A DNA stretch of 64,000 nucleotides from Anianabacter salinae (lineage in GTDB: Bacteria > Pseudomonadota > Alphaproteobacteria > Rhodobacterales > Rhodobacteraceae). Positions 20,129 to 28,792 of the stretch are shown here, piece after piece (position 1 is the stretch's first letter; each line of letters begins with the position of its first letter). The stretch is taken from positions 157,545-221,544 of the forward strand of contig NZ_JAHQZS010000006.1 of NCBI RefSeq assembly GCF_019061145.1, given 5' to 3'. The notes beneath the pieces were generated by a model. The model made no database searches. It was not told the origin of the DNA and saw only the letters and a program-made list of their open reading frames with translations. A program made the position numbers and the translations under genes.

Positions 20129-20168
20129 TGAAACAGAAAATTCGGTCTGGCCCCAAGGGAGCCAGACC
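20129..20168 (-). terminator. Intrinsic terminator downstream of the 119-residue gene
   Basis: Stem GGTCTGGC/GCCAGACC at 20144-20168, extended inside by CCC/GGG, followed on the minus strand by GAATTTTCTG with four Ts. It lies in the 277-base gap that separates the 119-residue gene from the lipoprotein gene. Nothing else was recognised in that gap. Confidence 0.6.
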
Positions 20169-20336
20169 AGTCTGAAGGGGATTGGGAACTTGTTCTGCAT
20201 TGTTCGGCAGGGGGATTGCTGTTGGGGTCTGCCTGCGTAGAAGCATTGCCGCAACATGCCGTTTCCGAAAGCATCACAATCGCGTGCCCCGCGCCATGCG
20301 CCGGAATTTGCCGAAATCGGGATGCGACGCGCGGGA

Positions 20337-20696
20337 TCATGCCGACCAATCCTCGTCGAACGCTTCGGGAAAGCTGCGGGAGATCACATCCATGTCAAGC
20401 CGCAGAAGCGCATCGTAGGACGCCGGGTCGAACGGTTCTTCTGCCGGGACCACCTCGCGGCCGAACACCCAGCTCAGGCGGCCCGCGTCAAGATTGCCCC
20501 GTTCGAACGGCTCTTCACCGAAATGCTGGACCAGCGCCCATATGAACCCCGAGTCCGCGCGCTTGTCGGCGTGCTTGCGATCGGCATGCCGTTCAAGCCG
20601 CTTGAGCGGAGTCACGCCCTTGGGATTGGCGCGGCGAACTGTGAACTGGAAATCGGTGCCGGGAAGACGGCCGGGAAAGCCGCGATGCTTTATCAT
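20337..20696 (-). CDS. Conserved-looking protein of unknown function
   Basis: A 119-residue soluble, strongly charged protein with no signal peptide or membrane segment. The N terminus is basic (MIKHRGFPGRLPG; RLERHADRKHADKRAD) and the C-terminal half acidic (FDPASYDALLRLDMDVISR). No domain recognised. GGAGGAC six bases upstream fixes the ATG. It lies within the minus-strand series that starts at pccB, downstream of a short hairpin, and a terminator follows its end. Its position suggests an accessory role in propionyl-CoA metabolism, but the sequence itself does not show that. Confidence 0.7.
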   Translation of the reverse strand: MIKHRGFPGRLPGTDFQFTVRRANPKGVTPLKRLERHADRKHADKRADSGFIWALVQHFGEEPFERGNLDAGRLSWVFGREVVPAEEPFDPASYDALLRLDMDVISRSFPEAFDEDWSA

Positions 20697-20731
20697 GCGC
20701 CTGTCCTCCGCACCGGCGGGACAGGGCAGTC

Positions 20732-20757
20732 CGGGACGGGCGCGAACGCCCGTCCCG
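20732..20757 (-). terminator. Hairpin between two small genes of the pcc locus
   Basis: A perfect 11-base-pair GC-rich stem (CGGGACGGGCG and complement) with loop CGAA (TTCG on the minus strand). There is no T run on either side, so it may act as an attenuator or RNA-stabilising hairpin instead of a full terminator. Confidence 0.5.
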
Positions 20758-20765
20758 AGAGGTAC

Positions 20766-20906
20766 TTACTTGTACTTGCCGGTGTAGACGGGCTCCATCG
20801 AGATGGGCTCGGGCTCGACGTACACGACTTCTTCTTCCTGCTGGGCGCATGCGGCGATGAAGCCGACGAGGCCGAGAGCGAGGACCAGTTTGATGCCATT
20901 CGACAT
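20766..20906 (-). CDS. 46-residue lipoprotein
   Basis: A short gene on the minus strand encoding MSNGIKLVLALGLVGFIAAC, a signal peptide with lipobox FIAAC. A ~27-residue acidic, Pro/Val/Tyr-rich mature part follows, ending VYTGKYK. AGGAG lies nine bases before the ATG. No function is recognised. It resembles the tiny exported lipoproteins common in Rhodobacterales. It is followed by a strong hairpin and preceded by a 214-base gap. Confidence 0.75.
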   Translation of the reverse strand: MSNGIKLVLALGLVGFIAACAQQEEEVVYVEPEPISMEPVYTGKYK

Positions 20907-21120
20907 TTTAGTCTCCTATCGAATTCAGGGCGGCCACGCGTTCCTTCTGGTTCGCGGTGCCCCCCCAACAAGGTACAGGTCACTGTCCGGTAACCTTCCC
21001 GGACACTATCTGATCCGCTTGGCATTGGGAATTCAAGCAATTCGATCACGCGATTTTGTGGCGGCGCTGCATCAATCGGACACGAAAGCGCATGGGCGGC
21101 GTCAAAATATTGGGGTTGCA
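20907..21120. other. Intergenic region with an inverted repeat
   Basis: A gap between the 46-residue lipoprotein gene and the DUF6497 gene. It contains TGTCCGG at 20984-20990 and its complement CCGGACA at 20999-21005 around an 8-base spacer, which may be a weak terminator for DUF6497 or an operator. The promoter of the lipoprotein gene must lie here, but I could not pick one box pair with confidence. Confidence 0.4.
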
Positions 21121-21528
21121 TCAGAATCCTTCCCAGATGCAGTCGCCGTTTTCGGGGCGATAGGCCTCGAAAAACTGAGTAACAGAAGGGTCCGCGACCC
21201 CGAACTCGATCGGACGGTCGGCAAGCGTGATCACGATCTGCGACGGCTGCGGCCCGACACTCGACAGGCGGGGAAGCGCGTATTCGCGGCACAGATGATC
21301 GAGATCGGCGGCCGCCATCGCGAAATCAACCGCGCCGACGTCCTTGCCGATGCCGGGCGCCACGAATCGGAACCGGTAGGTCAGGCCCGACGGTCCGCGT
21401 TCATCCGTCACGACATCAAGGAACGTCACCGCCTGGCCCGAGGGCACCGGGATCGGCGCATCGACGGCCTGCGCCCCGACTGGCGGTGCCGCGATCAGCA
21501 GGAAGGGAAGCGCGGTAAGCCTAGGCAT
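21121..21528 (-). CDS. DUF6497 family exported protein
   Basis: A 135-residue protein with a signal peptide (MPRLTALPFLLIAAPPVGAQA) and a single domain resembling DUF6497, a Rhodobacterales family of unknown function. Recognisable stretches are PSGQAVTFLDVVTDE, LTYRFRFVAP, and the C-terminal QFFEAYRPENGDCIWEGF. Two Cys (in HLCREY and GDCIW) could form a periplasmic disulfide. The ATG is set by GGAGG immediately upstream. It overlaps the preceding 116-residue gene by eight bases, so translation is probably coupled. Part of the pccB-downstream series. Confidence 0.8.
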   Translation of the reverse strand: MPRLTALPFLLIAAPPVGAQAVDAPIPVPSGQAVTFLDVVTDERGPSGLTYRFRFVAPGIGKDVGAVDFAMAAADLDHLCREYALPRLSSVGPQPSQIVITLADRPIEFGVADPSVTQFFEAYRPENGDCIWEGF

Positions 21529-21871
21529 CGTGCCTCCGGGCATGGGCGATCCAGCGCGCGCGGTGCGGCGCCGAAGCCAGAAGGTCGGCGATGTCCTGCT
21601 CGATGCGTCCCTTGGGAAAGGAGCGCGACGCGATCCCGCCCCCTGCCTCGACGGTCAGGGCGGTGGACGTGCGCGACACCCGCACCACGGGCGCGAAACC
21701 GCGCACAGCCCTGAGACGGCGCCACAGGTCCTGGCGCACTTGTTGGGCCAGCAAATAGGCTGACACTGGCGGGAACACCGACGCGGCGACCACGTCGAGG
21801 CGCGGCGCAAGGCTGCGCGACAGCGTCAGAACGCCCCCCTCGTCATGGATATGCCAGCCGTGACGCGCCAT
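21521..21871 (-). CDS. Protein of unknown function downstream of pccB
   Basis: A 116-residue soluble protein with no signal peptide, rich in Arg and Ala. Segments such as WHIHDEGGVLTLSRSLAP and VSRTSTALTVEAGGG suggest beta strands. No known domain recognised. GAGGGGG before the ATG supports the start. It begins 11 bases after the pccB stop and overlaps the DUF6497 start, so cotranscription with pccB is likely. Similar short genes accompany pccB in Rhodobacterales, but no activity is known to me. Confidence 0.72.
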   Translation of the reverse strand: MARHGWHIHDEGGVLTLSRSLAPRLDVVAASVFPPVSAYLLAQQVRQDLWRRLRAVRGFAPVVRVSRTSTALTVEAGGGIASRSFPKGRIEQDIADLLASAPHRARWIAHARRHDA

Positions 21872-21882
21872 GCGCTGCCCCC

Positions 21883-23415
<1,533 letters not shown>

Positions 23416-23483
23416 CGGGCAGTCCCCTCCTCCGGTTTCGGCGCAAACTAGGGCCCGGACGGCTTATGAGAAAGCCCAATTCG

Positions 23484-23536
23484 GCAAATTTGCAAATCAT
23501 TGGCAAGGCGCTGTCAGAATATCGCAAATCTGCAAA
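23484..23536. promoter_or_regulatory. Putative PccR (ScfR-type) operator pair between pccB and the MFS gene
   Basis: GCAAATTTGCAAA at 23484-23496 and GCAAATCTGCAAA at 23524-23536, 40 bases apart, with an additional TTGGCAA half-site at 23500-23506. Published PccR sites contain the TTTGCAAA half-site, which is present here (23489-23496). The region lies between two divergent starts, so binding could affect both pccB and the MFS gene. Confidence 0.65.
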
Positions 23537-23578
23537 CATCTGTGCGGAAGGGGCGGGCCGCACTGTGCATCCCGGCAA

Positions 23579-23607
23579 TGGACAGCGATAGCGGTGCGGT
23601 CTAACTA
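23579..23607 (+). promoter_or_regulatory. Candidate promoter giving a leaderless MFS mRNA
   Basis: TGGACA, 17 bases, TAACTA. The expected transcription start (about seven bases after the -10 box) falls on the ATG at 23614, and no Shine-Dalgarno sequence is visible before that ATG. Confidence 0.4.
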
Positions 23608-23613
23608 TTGGCA

Positions 23614-24828
23614 ATGACAACAATGCCCGATGTCCGTTTCAACCGGACGACGCCCCCGCATATCATCACGCTGATCCTGCTGACCGGCGTGTCGGCGATG
23701 TCGATGAACATCTTTCTGCCGTCGCTTCCCGCGATGACGACGTATTTCGACACCGAGTACCGGCTGATGCAGCTGTCCGTGGCGATCTACCTCGCCATGA
23801 ACGCCGTGTTGCAGATCTTTCTCGGCCCGCTCGCCGACCGATTCGGCCGCCGCCCGGTGCTGCTTGCATCTTGCGTGGTGTTCACTCTGGCAAGCATCGG
23901 CTGCGTCTATGCCCCGACGATCGAGATTTTCCTGGTCTTCCGCATGTTTCAGGCGGTGATCGTGGCGGGCATGGTGCTGGGCCGCGCGGTCGTGCGCGAC
24001 ATGTATCCGCAGGATCAGGCCGCCTCGATGATCGGGTATGTCACGATGGGCATGGCGATCGTTCCGATGATCTCGCCCGCGCTTGGCGGCTTGCTGGACG
24101 AGGCATTCGGCTGGCAGGCGAACTTCTGGGCGCTGGCGCTTGCGGGCGCGGCGGTCCTTGCGCTGACGTGGATCGATCTGGGCGAGACCGGCACGGCGAC
24201 CGGCGTGTCGCTGCGCGATCAGGTCCGGCAGTATCCTGAACTGCTGACCTCGCATCGCTTCTGGGGCTATTGCGCCGCCGCCGCGTTCTCGTCGGGTGCG
24301 TTCTTTGCCTATGTGGGCGGCGCCCCGTTCGTCGGCTCCGTGGTCTTTGGCCTCGACCCGTCGACCCTGGGCCTTCTGTTCGGTGCGCCCGCGGTGGGCT
24401 ACCTGTTCGGCAACTGGATTTCGGGGCGGTATTCGGTGCGCTTCGGGATCAACAAGATGATCCTGTGGGGCAGCGCGATTGCGCTTCTGGGTCCGGTCCT
24501 GTCGCTGATCAGTTTTGCCACCATCGGCGGCTCTGCCTATTCGTTCTTCGGCTTCATGATGTTCGTCGGTTTCGGCAACGGCATGGTCCTGCCGAACGCC
24601 ACGTCCGGGCAACTGTCTGTCCGCCCCCACCTTGCGGGCACGGCGAGCGGGCTGGGCGGCGCACTGATGATCGGCGGAGGCGCGGCGCAGTCGGCGCTGG
24701 CCGGAACGCTGCTGACCCCCGGTTCGGGCGCATGGCCGCTGTTGTGGATGATGCTTCTGACCGGAACGCTGGCGGTCGCTTCGATCCTCTACACCATGCG
24801 GCGCGAGCGGATCGTGACCGGCGGCTGA
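23614..24828 (+). CDS. MFS efflux transporter, Bcr/CflA type
   Basis: A 404-residue inner-membrane drug/proton antiporter-like protein with about 12 membrane segments. The MFS motif A is GPLADRFGRRPVL between helices 2 and 3, and GRAVVRDMYP (helix 4 to 5) is typical of the Bcr/CflA branch. The ATG at 23614 is preferred over a TTG six bases upstream and a second ATG at 23623; none has a clear RBS. The gene sits between pccB (divergent) and pccR (same strand, 46 bases downstream), with PccR-type sites on both sides, so it may belong to the propionate regulon. The exported compound is unknown. Confidence 0.9.
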   Translation: MTTMPDVRFNRTTPPHIITLILLTGVSAMSMNIFLPSLPAMTTYFDTEYRLMQLSVAIYLAMNAVLQIFLGPLADRFGRRPVLLASCVVFTLASIGCVYAPTIEIFLVFRMFQAVIVAGMVLGRAVVRDMYPQDQAASMIGYVTMGMAIVPMISPALGGLLDEAFGWQANFWALALAGAAVLALTWIDLGETGTATGVSLRDQVRQYPELLTSHRFWGYCAAAAFSSGAFFAYVGGAPFVGSVVFGLDPSTLGLLFGAPAVGYLFGNWISGRYSVRFGINKMILWGSAIALLGPVLSLISFATIGGSAYSFFGFMMFVGFGNGMVLPNATSGQLSVRPHLAGTASGLGGALMIGGGAAQSALAGTLLTPGSGAWPLLWMMLLTGTLAVASILYTMRRERIVTGG

Positions 24829-24865
24829 TTTGCAAAACTCTTGCCGGGTTCGGCAAATCTGCTAA
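24829..24865 (+). promoter_or_regulatory. Putative autoregulatory operator/promoter of pccR
   Basis: TTTGCAAA at 24829-24836, starting one base after the MFS stop codon, and GCAAATCTGCTAA at 24853-24865, which closely matches the two elements upstream of pccB. CTTGCC (24840-24845) and TAATCC (24863-24868), 17 bases apart, could be the promoter, which would place a start very near the pccR ATG. The overlap with operator elements suggests autoregulation. Confidence 0.5.
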
Positions 24866-24874
24866 TCCGCCGCA

Positions 24875-26263
24875 ATGGCGACTCAGAAACTCTATGCCGG
24901 GGTCAAGCTGCGGGATCTTCGGACGGGCCTTGGCCTGACGCAAAAGGCGTTCGCGGAACGTCTTGGCGTGTCCCTGCCCTACCTGAACCAGATGGAGAAC
25001 AACCACCGCCCGGTGTCGACCGGCGTGGTTCTGGGCATGGCGCAGGAGTTCGGCTTTGACGTGACCGAGCTGACGGCGGGAGATGCCGAACGCATCGTCA
25101 GCGACATGCGCGAGGCGCTGGCCGACCCGGTGTTCGGAGACGCGACTCCCCCCGTCGCCGACCTGCGGCTGGCCGCTTCGAACGCCCCGGCGCTTGCGCG
25201 CGCCTTCCTCGATCTGCACCGCGCCTATCGCCAGACCCATGAACGCCTGGCCTCGCTGGACGAGGCGCTGGGGAGGTCCGACAGCGCGGTCCGTGCAAGC
25301 CCGTGGGAAGAGGTGCGCGATTTCTTCCATTACTGCGACAACTACATCGACGCGGTGGACCGCGCCGCCGAACGCTTTGCAGGCAAGACCGACCCCAGGA
25401 CCGCGGCCATGGCGACGCTGTCGAACATGGGGATCGAGGTTGCGCTGGCCGAAGACGCGCCGCTGCGGTTGTTCGACGCCAAGGCCCGCCGCCTTACGCT
25501 GTCTTCGCGCGCAAGCGCGGCGACGCAGCGGTTCCAGATCCTGCATCAAGTCGCGCTGCTGACCCAGAACGACCTGCTGGACGCGACGCTGGACTACGCT
25601 CGGTTTCAGTCGGACGAGGCGCGCGCCATCGCCAAGATCGGGCTGGCGAACTACTTTGCTGGGGCCGCGCTACTGCCCTACCGCGCCTTCCTCGAGGCTG
25701 CGGACGACACGCGGCACGATCTGGAACGACTGGCCGACCGCTTTGGCGCGTCCATCGAGCAGGTGGCACACCGGCTGTCCACGCTGCAGCGGCCCGGCGC
25801 CAAGGGCATCCCGTTCTTCTTTGTCCGGGTGGATCAGGCGGGCACGATCACCAAGCGGCACTCGGCGACACGGCTGCAATTCGCCCGCTTCGGCGGCGCC
25901 TGCCCCTTGTGGAACGTGCATCAGGCGTTCGAGACGCCGGGCCGGTTCCTGCGCCAGCTTGCCGAGACGCCGGACGGGGTGCGGTATCTGTGCCTTGCGC
26001 TGGACGTGTCGAAGTCAGGCGGCAGCTTTCACGCGCCAGTGCGGCGGTATGCCATCGGTCTGGGCTGCGAGGTGCAGCATGCCTCGCGGCTGGTCTATGC
26101 CGATGATCTGGACCTGACCAACCGCGCCGCGTTCGAGCCGATCGGGATCTCCTGCCGGATCTGCGAGCGCCCGAATTGCCATCAACGATCAGTACCGCCA
26201 CTGGAACGGCGCCTGTCGGTTGATCCCGACGAACGCGGCGTCCTGCCGTACCGGGTCGAGTAA
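24875..26263 (+). CDS. pccR: Short-chain fatty acyl-CoA regulator PccR (ScfR family)
   Basis: A 462-residue transcription factor. The N-terminal XRE-type helix-turn-helix is at about residues 8-65 (LRDLRTGLGLTQKAFAERLG, SLPYLNQMENNHRPVS). The middle contains the IrrE-like/DUF2083-type region (RFQILHQVALL). The C-terminal segment of the family carries a Cys cluster (ISCRICERPNCHQR, about residues 427-440). ScfR proteins sense short-chain acyl-CoA; PccR of Rhodobacter sphaeroides is known to control propionyl-CoA carboxylase. The location beside pccB and the matching operator elements support the same role here. No clear RBS precedes the ATG. It ends five bases from a convergent DUF1036 gene. 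Confidence 0.93.
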   Translation: MATQKLYAGVKLRDLRTGLGLTQKAFAERLGVSLPYLNQMENNHRPVSTGVVLGMAQEFGFDVTELTAGDAERIVSDMREALADPVFGDATPPVADLRLAASNAPALARAFLDLHRAYRQTHERLASLDEALGRSDSAVRASPWEEVRDFFHYCDNYIDAVDRAAERFAGKTDPRTAAMATLSNMGIEVALAEDAPLRLFDAKARRLTLSSRASAATQRFQILHQVALLTQNDLLDATLDYARFQSDEARAIAKIGLANYFAGAALLPYRAFLEAADDTRHDLERLADRFGASIEQVAHRLSTLQRPGAKGIPFFFVRVDQAGTITKRHSATRLQFARFGGACPLWNVHQAFETPGRFLRQLAETPDGVRYLCLALDVSKSGGSFHAPVRRYAIGLGCEVQHASRLVYADDLDLTNRAAFEPIGISCRICERPNCHQRSVPPLERRLSVDPDERGVLPYRVE

Positions 26264-26268
26264 AGGTC

Positions 26269-26811
26269 TCAGCGCAGAGCGCCCGGCGGCAGCCGTGAGC
26301 CGCCGATCCGCGCAGACCCCTCCACAGGCTCCTGCGCCACGATGTCGGGTGTCGGCGGGACAACCGGGTCCGGCATCGGGGGCGTGACCGGAGAGACACC
26401 TGCCGCCGCGATGCGGAAGGTGTAGGTCAGCGCGGTCGGTCCGGTGTCGATCTCTTCGAAATCGACGGTCTCGTATCCGCGACGCTCGCACTCGGTGTCG
26501 CCCACGATGGTGAACGCCTCGGTATCGACGCAGAAGCTGTAGTCGCCTTCGATCACGCCGTCGTCCGACGTGGCGCGGTAATAATAATACCGCTGCTGCA
26601 AATCCCCCGCGAGCGGGATGCTGCATTCCCCCGGAGCGATGATCCACCACCCTTCGGAGGTCCAGTCATCCGCGCCCTGATACCCGATGGCGACGGTCTG
26701 CGTCGCCGCCGTATCGTTGCAGATTTCCAGGTTGGCGTGTGCCGCCCCGGCTGCAGTCATCGCGGCAAGGGCGATCCCCATGCGTGCAAGACAGGTCATA
26801 GCGATCCCCAT
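26269..26811 (-). CDS. DUF1036 family exported protein
   Basis: A 180-residue protein with a signal peptide (MGIAMTCLARMGIALAAMTA, cleavage likely after AHA) and a DUF1036 domain. That domain begins ANLEICNDT and includes WTSEGWWIIAPGECSIPL, YYYYRATSDDG and SFCVDTEAFTIVGD. The conserved Cys residues suggest disulfides in the periplasm. A Pro-rich tail follows. GAAGG precedes the first ATG; two further in-frame ATGs at codons 5 and 11 are possible starts because a short duplication repeats the start region. Function is unknown. Confidence 0.85.
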   Translation of the reverse strand: MGIAMTCLARMGIALAAMTAAGAAHANLEICNDTAATQTVAIGYQGADDWTSEGWWIIAPGECSIPLAGDLQQRYYYYRATSDDGVIEGDYSFCVDTEAFTIVGDTECERRGYETVDFEEIDTGPTALTYTFRIAAAGVSPVTPPMPDPVVPPTPDIVAQEPVEGSARIGGSRLPPGALR

Positions 26812-26872
26812 GCGTTGCCTTCGGACAAAAGCTACAACGCAATCCGCATCCGCGCTACGGATTCTTCCGGGT

Positions 26873-27787
26873 TCAGTATTTCGTCGCGTTGGAGGGCGGC
26901 GTCAGTGCGCGCCGCTTCAGCCGAATCTCGCGCCAGGTGATGAAGATCACCGATCCCAGGATCACCATCCCGCCGAGGATGACGAAGGGGTCAACCGCCT
27001 CGCCGAAGGCCACGGCGCCCAGCATGGTGGCCCAGAGCAGTTGCAGGAACTGCACCGGCTGCGTCACGGTCACGGGCGCGGCGCGGAACGCCAGCGTCAT
27101 CGTGTAATGGCCCGATGTCGCAAGCGCCGCGACAAGGGCCAGCCATGCCGTCTCGGTCAGCGTGGGCCCAACCCAGTTCGCCAGCGCAAAGGGTGCCAGC
27201 ACGATGGTCACGCTGATCGACAGGAACCCGACGACGACCGAAGGCGGATACCTGTCCGCAAGGAACTTGGCCGTCAGGTAGGACGTGCCGAACAGCACCG
27301 CGTTGGCCAGCATCGCCAGATGCCCCGGCTCGATCGCGCGCAGGCCGGGGCGCAGGATGATCATGGCGCCGATGAACGCGGCGCAGATGGCGAAGATGCG
27401 GCGCGCGGCCAGCGTTTCGCCCAGGAACAGCGCCGCGCCCAGGGTGACGAAGATCGGGCTGAGATAGCCCATGGCGGTGACCTCGGCGATCGGAATGTCG
27501 GTCATCGCGAAGAACCAGAAGATCACGCCGATCCCGTGCGCCGCGCCGCGCAGGCCGAACAGCCGCAGATCGCGGACCGAGGGGCGTGCGGCCCGCATCG
27601 CGCCCAGCATCGGCGCAAGGAACACCAGCCCAAGCGCATAGCGCAGAAAGGCGGATTCGGCGGGCGGGATGCGGTCGCCGACATGCTTGACGATGGCCGT
27701 CACGCCGACGAACAGCGCCCCGGTGACAAGCATCCACAGGATACCTGCAAGCGGACGGGATCGGTCTGGCGCAGTGACGACGGGCAT
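26873..27787 (-). CDS. DMT family transporter (EamA domains)
   Basis: A 304-residue inner-membrane protein with about ten membrane helices arranged as two EamA repeats. The first repeat contains GILWMLVTGALFVGVTAIVKH and RYALGLVFLAPMLG. The second includes LAMLANAVLFGTSYLTAKFL and FLQLLWATMLGAVAFGE, with the typical conserved Gly/Glu near the repeat end. Such carriers export amino acids, nucleotide precursors or similar metabolites; no substrate can be assigned. It is one of four minus-strand genes (winged-helix, LysE, DMT, DUF1036) that may be partly cotranscribed. Confidence 0.9.
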   Translation of the reverse strand: MPVVTAPDRSRPLAGILWMLVTGALFVGVTAIVKHVGDRIPPAESAFLRYALGLVFLAPMLGAMRAARPSVRDLRLFGLRGAAHGIGVIFWFFAMTDIPIAEVTAMGYLSPIFVTLGAALFLGETLAARRIFAICAAFIGAMIILRPGLRAIEPGHLAMLANAVLFGTSYLTAKFLADRYPPSVVVGFLSISVTIVLAPFALANWVGPTLTETAWLALVAALATSGHYTMTLAFRAAPVTVTQPVQFLQLLWATMLGAVAFGEAVDPFVILGGMVILGSVIFITWREIRLKRRALTPPSNATKY

Positions 27788-27832
27788 GGCTCTTACAGAT
27801 ACGCCGCCGCCGGAAACGTCAATGCCGCTGCC

Positions 27833-28435
27833 TTATCCGCCGAGGATCAAGCCAGCCGCGATGGCCCACATCGTCACGCCGACGATGCCTTCCAGAACGC
27901 GCCAGGCGACGGGCCGAGCGAACAGCGGTCGCAACAGCGATGCGCCGAACCCCAGCGCAAAGAAGAAGGCGAAGGACGCCGTCACCGCACCCGCGCCGAA
28001 CCACAGCCGCGCGCCGTCGAACTGCGCGGAGACCGACCCCAGAAGGACCACGGTGTCGAGGTAGACGTGCGGGTTCAGCCAGGTGAGGGCAAGGCAGGTC
28101 GTCAGGGCCGAGGCCAGCGACCGGCCCGCGCCCTCGGCGGGCTGCAGGGCCTCGGCGCTGCCGAACGCCGCGCGGAATGACAGCGCGCCATAGACCAGAA
28201 GAAACGCCGCGCCGCCCCAGCGCATCACGGGGGCCAGCCCCGGCAGGACCGCCTCGATCGCCGCGAAACCGCCGACACCGACGGCGATCAGCACGGCGTC
28301 GCTGATTGCGCAGGCCAGCACGACCGCAAGCACATGCTCGCCCCGCAGCCCCTGACGCAAGACAAAGGCATTCTGCGCGCCGATTGCCAGAATCAGCGAC
28401 AGCCCAAGAGCGAAACCCGAGACGGCAGCCATCAT
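27833..28435 (-). CDS. LysE/ArgO family amino-acid exporter
   Basis: A 200-residue inner-membrane protein with six membrane segments. The N-terminal GLSLILAIGAQNAFVLRQGLRG is the LysE/ArgO signature and LALTWLNPHVYLDTVVLLG matches the conserved N-P-x-x-Y/W-x-D segment. It resembles ArgO-type arginine/lysine exporters. A second ATG three bases into the gene is an equal choice of start. No LysG-type regulator is adjacent; the nearest gene upstream is a small winged-helix protein. Confidence 0.9.
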   Translation of the reverse strand: MMAAVSGFALGLSLILAIGAQNAFVLRQGLRGEHVLAVVLACAISDAVLIAVGVGGFAAIEAVLPGLAPVMRWGGAAFLLVYGALSFRAAFGSAEALQPAEGAGRSLASALTTCLALTWLNPHVYLDTVVLLGSVSAQFDGARLWFGAGAVTASFAFFFALGFGASLLRPLFARPVAWRVLEGIVGVTMWAIAAGLILGG

Positions 28436-28492
28436 GGCGTGCTGCTAGCCGCCTTTCCGGGCAGGCTCAAGCCGGGCGTTCCCGAAAGCCCG

Positions 28493-28792
28493 CTAGGCCC
28501 TTTCCGCCGTGACGCAAAGATAGGCCCCCGTCTTGCGGTGCGGTGCAGGCTGGACAAACCCGAGCGAGATCAGCGTTTTCAGCGTGCGGTGAAAACTGGC
28601 GGGCGGAATGCCATCGCACAGCGGATGCGATTTGATCGCATCCGAGCGCACGACTTCACCCTGATCTGCCGAGAGCGCATGCATGGCATACAGCACGTCC
28701 CGTTCCACCGGCCTGAGCTCGCACAAGCCCAGCTCACGTTCCATTTCCTGCAGCATTGAGCGCAATTTTGCGACGTTTTTCAGTCTCTTCAT
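28493..28792 (-). CDS. Small winged-helix DNA-binding protein
   Basis: A 99-residue protein, MKRLKNVAKLRSMLQEMERE at the start, with a predicted winged helix-turn-helix: LRPVERDVLYAMHAL, then PPASFHRTLKTLISLGFVQPA as recognition helix and wing, and a short C-terminal strand (TGAYLCV). It loosely resembles MarR-like single-domain regulators but I cannot place it in a named family. The ATG is chosen because the sequence upstream is AT-rich and reads like a leader. It is probably a local regulator, perhaps of itself or of the exporter genes downstream. Confidence 0.7.
   Translation of the reverse strand: MKRLKNVAKLRSMLQEMERELGLCELRPVERDVLYAMHALSADQGEVVRSDAIKSHPLCDGIPPASFHRTLKTLISLGFVQPAPHRKTGAYLCVTAERA

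Noticed and set aside
28493..28792. Calling the winged-helix protein the regulator of the LysE exporter (LysG-like)
   Set aside because: It lacks the LysR-type effector domain and is transcribed in the same direction, so the link is only positional.
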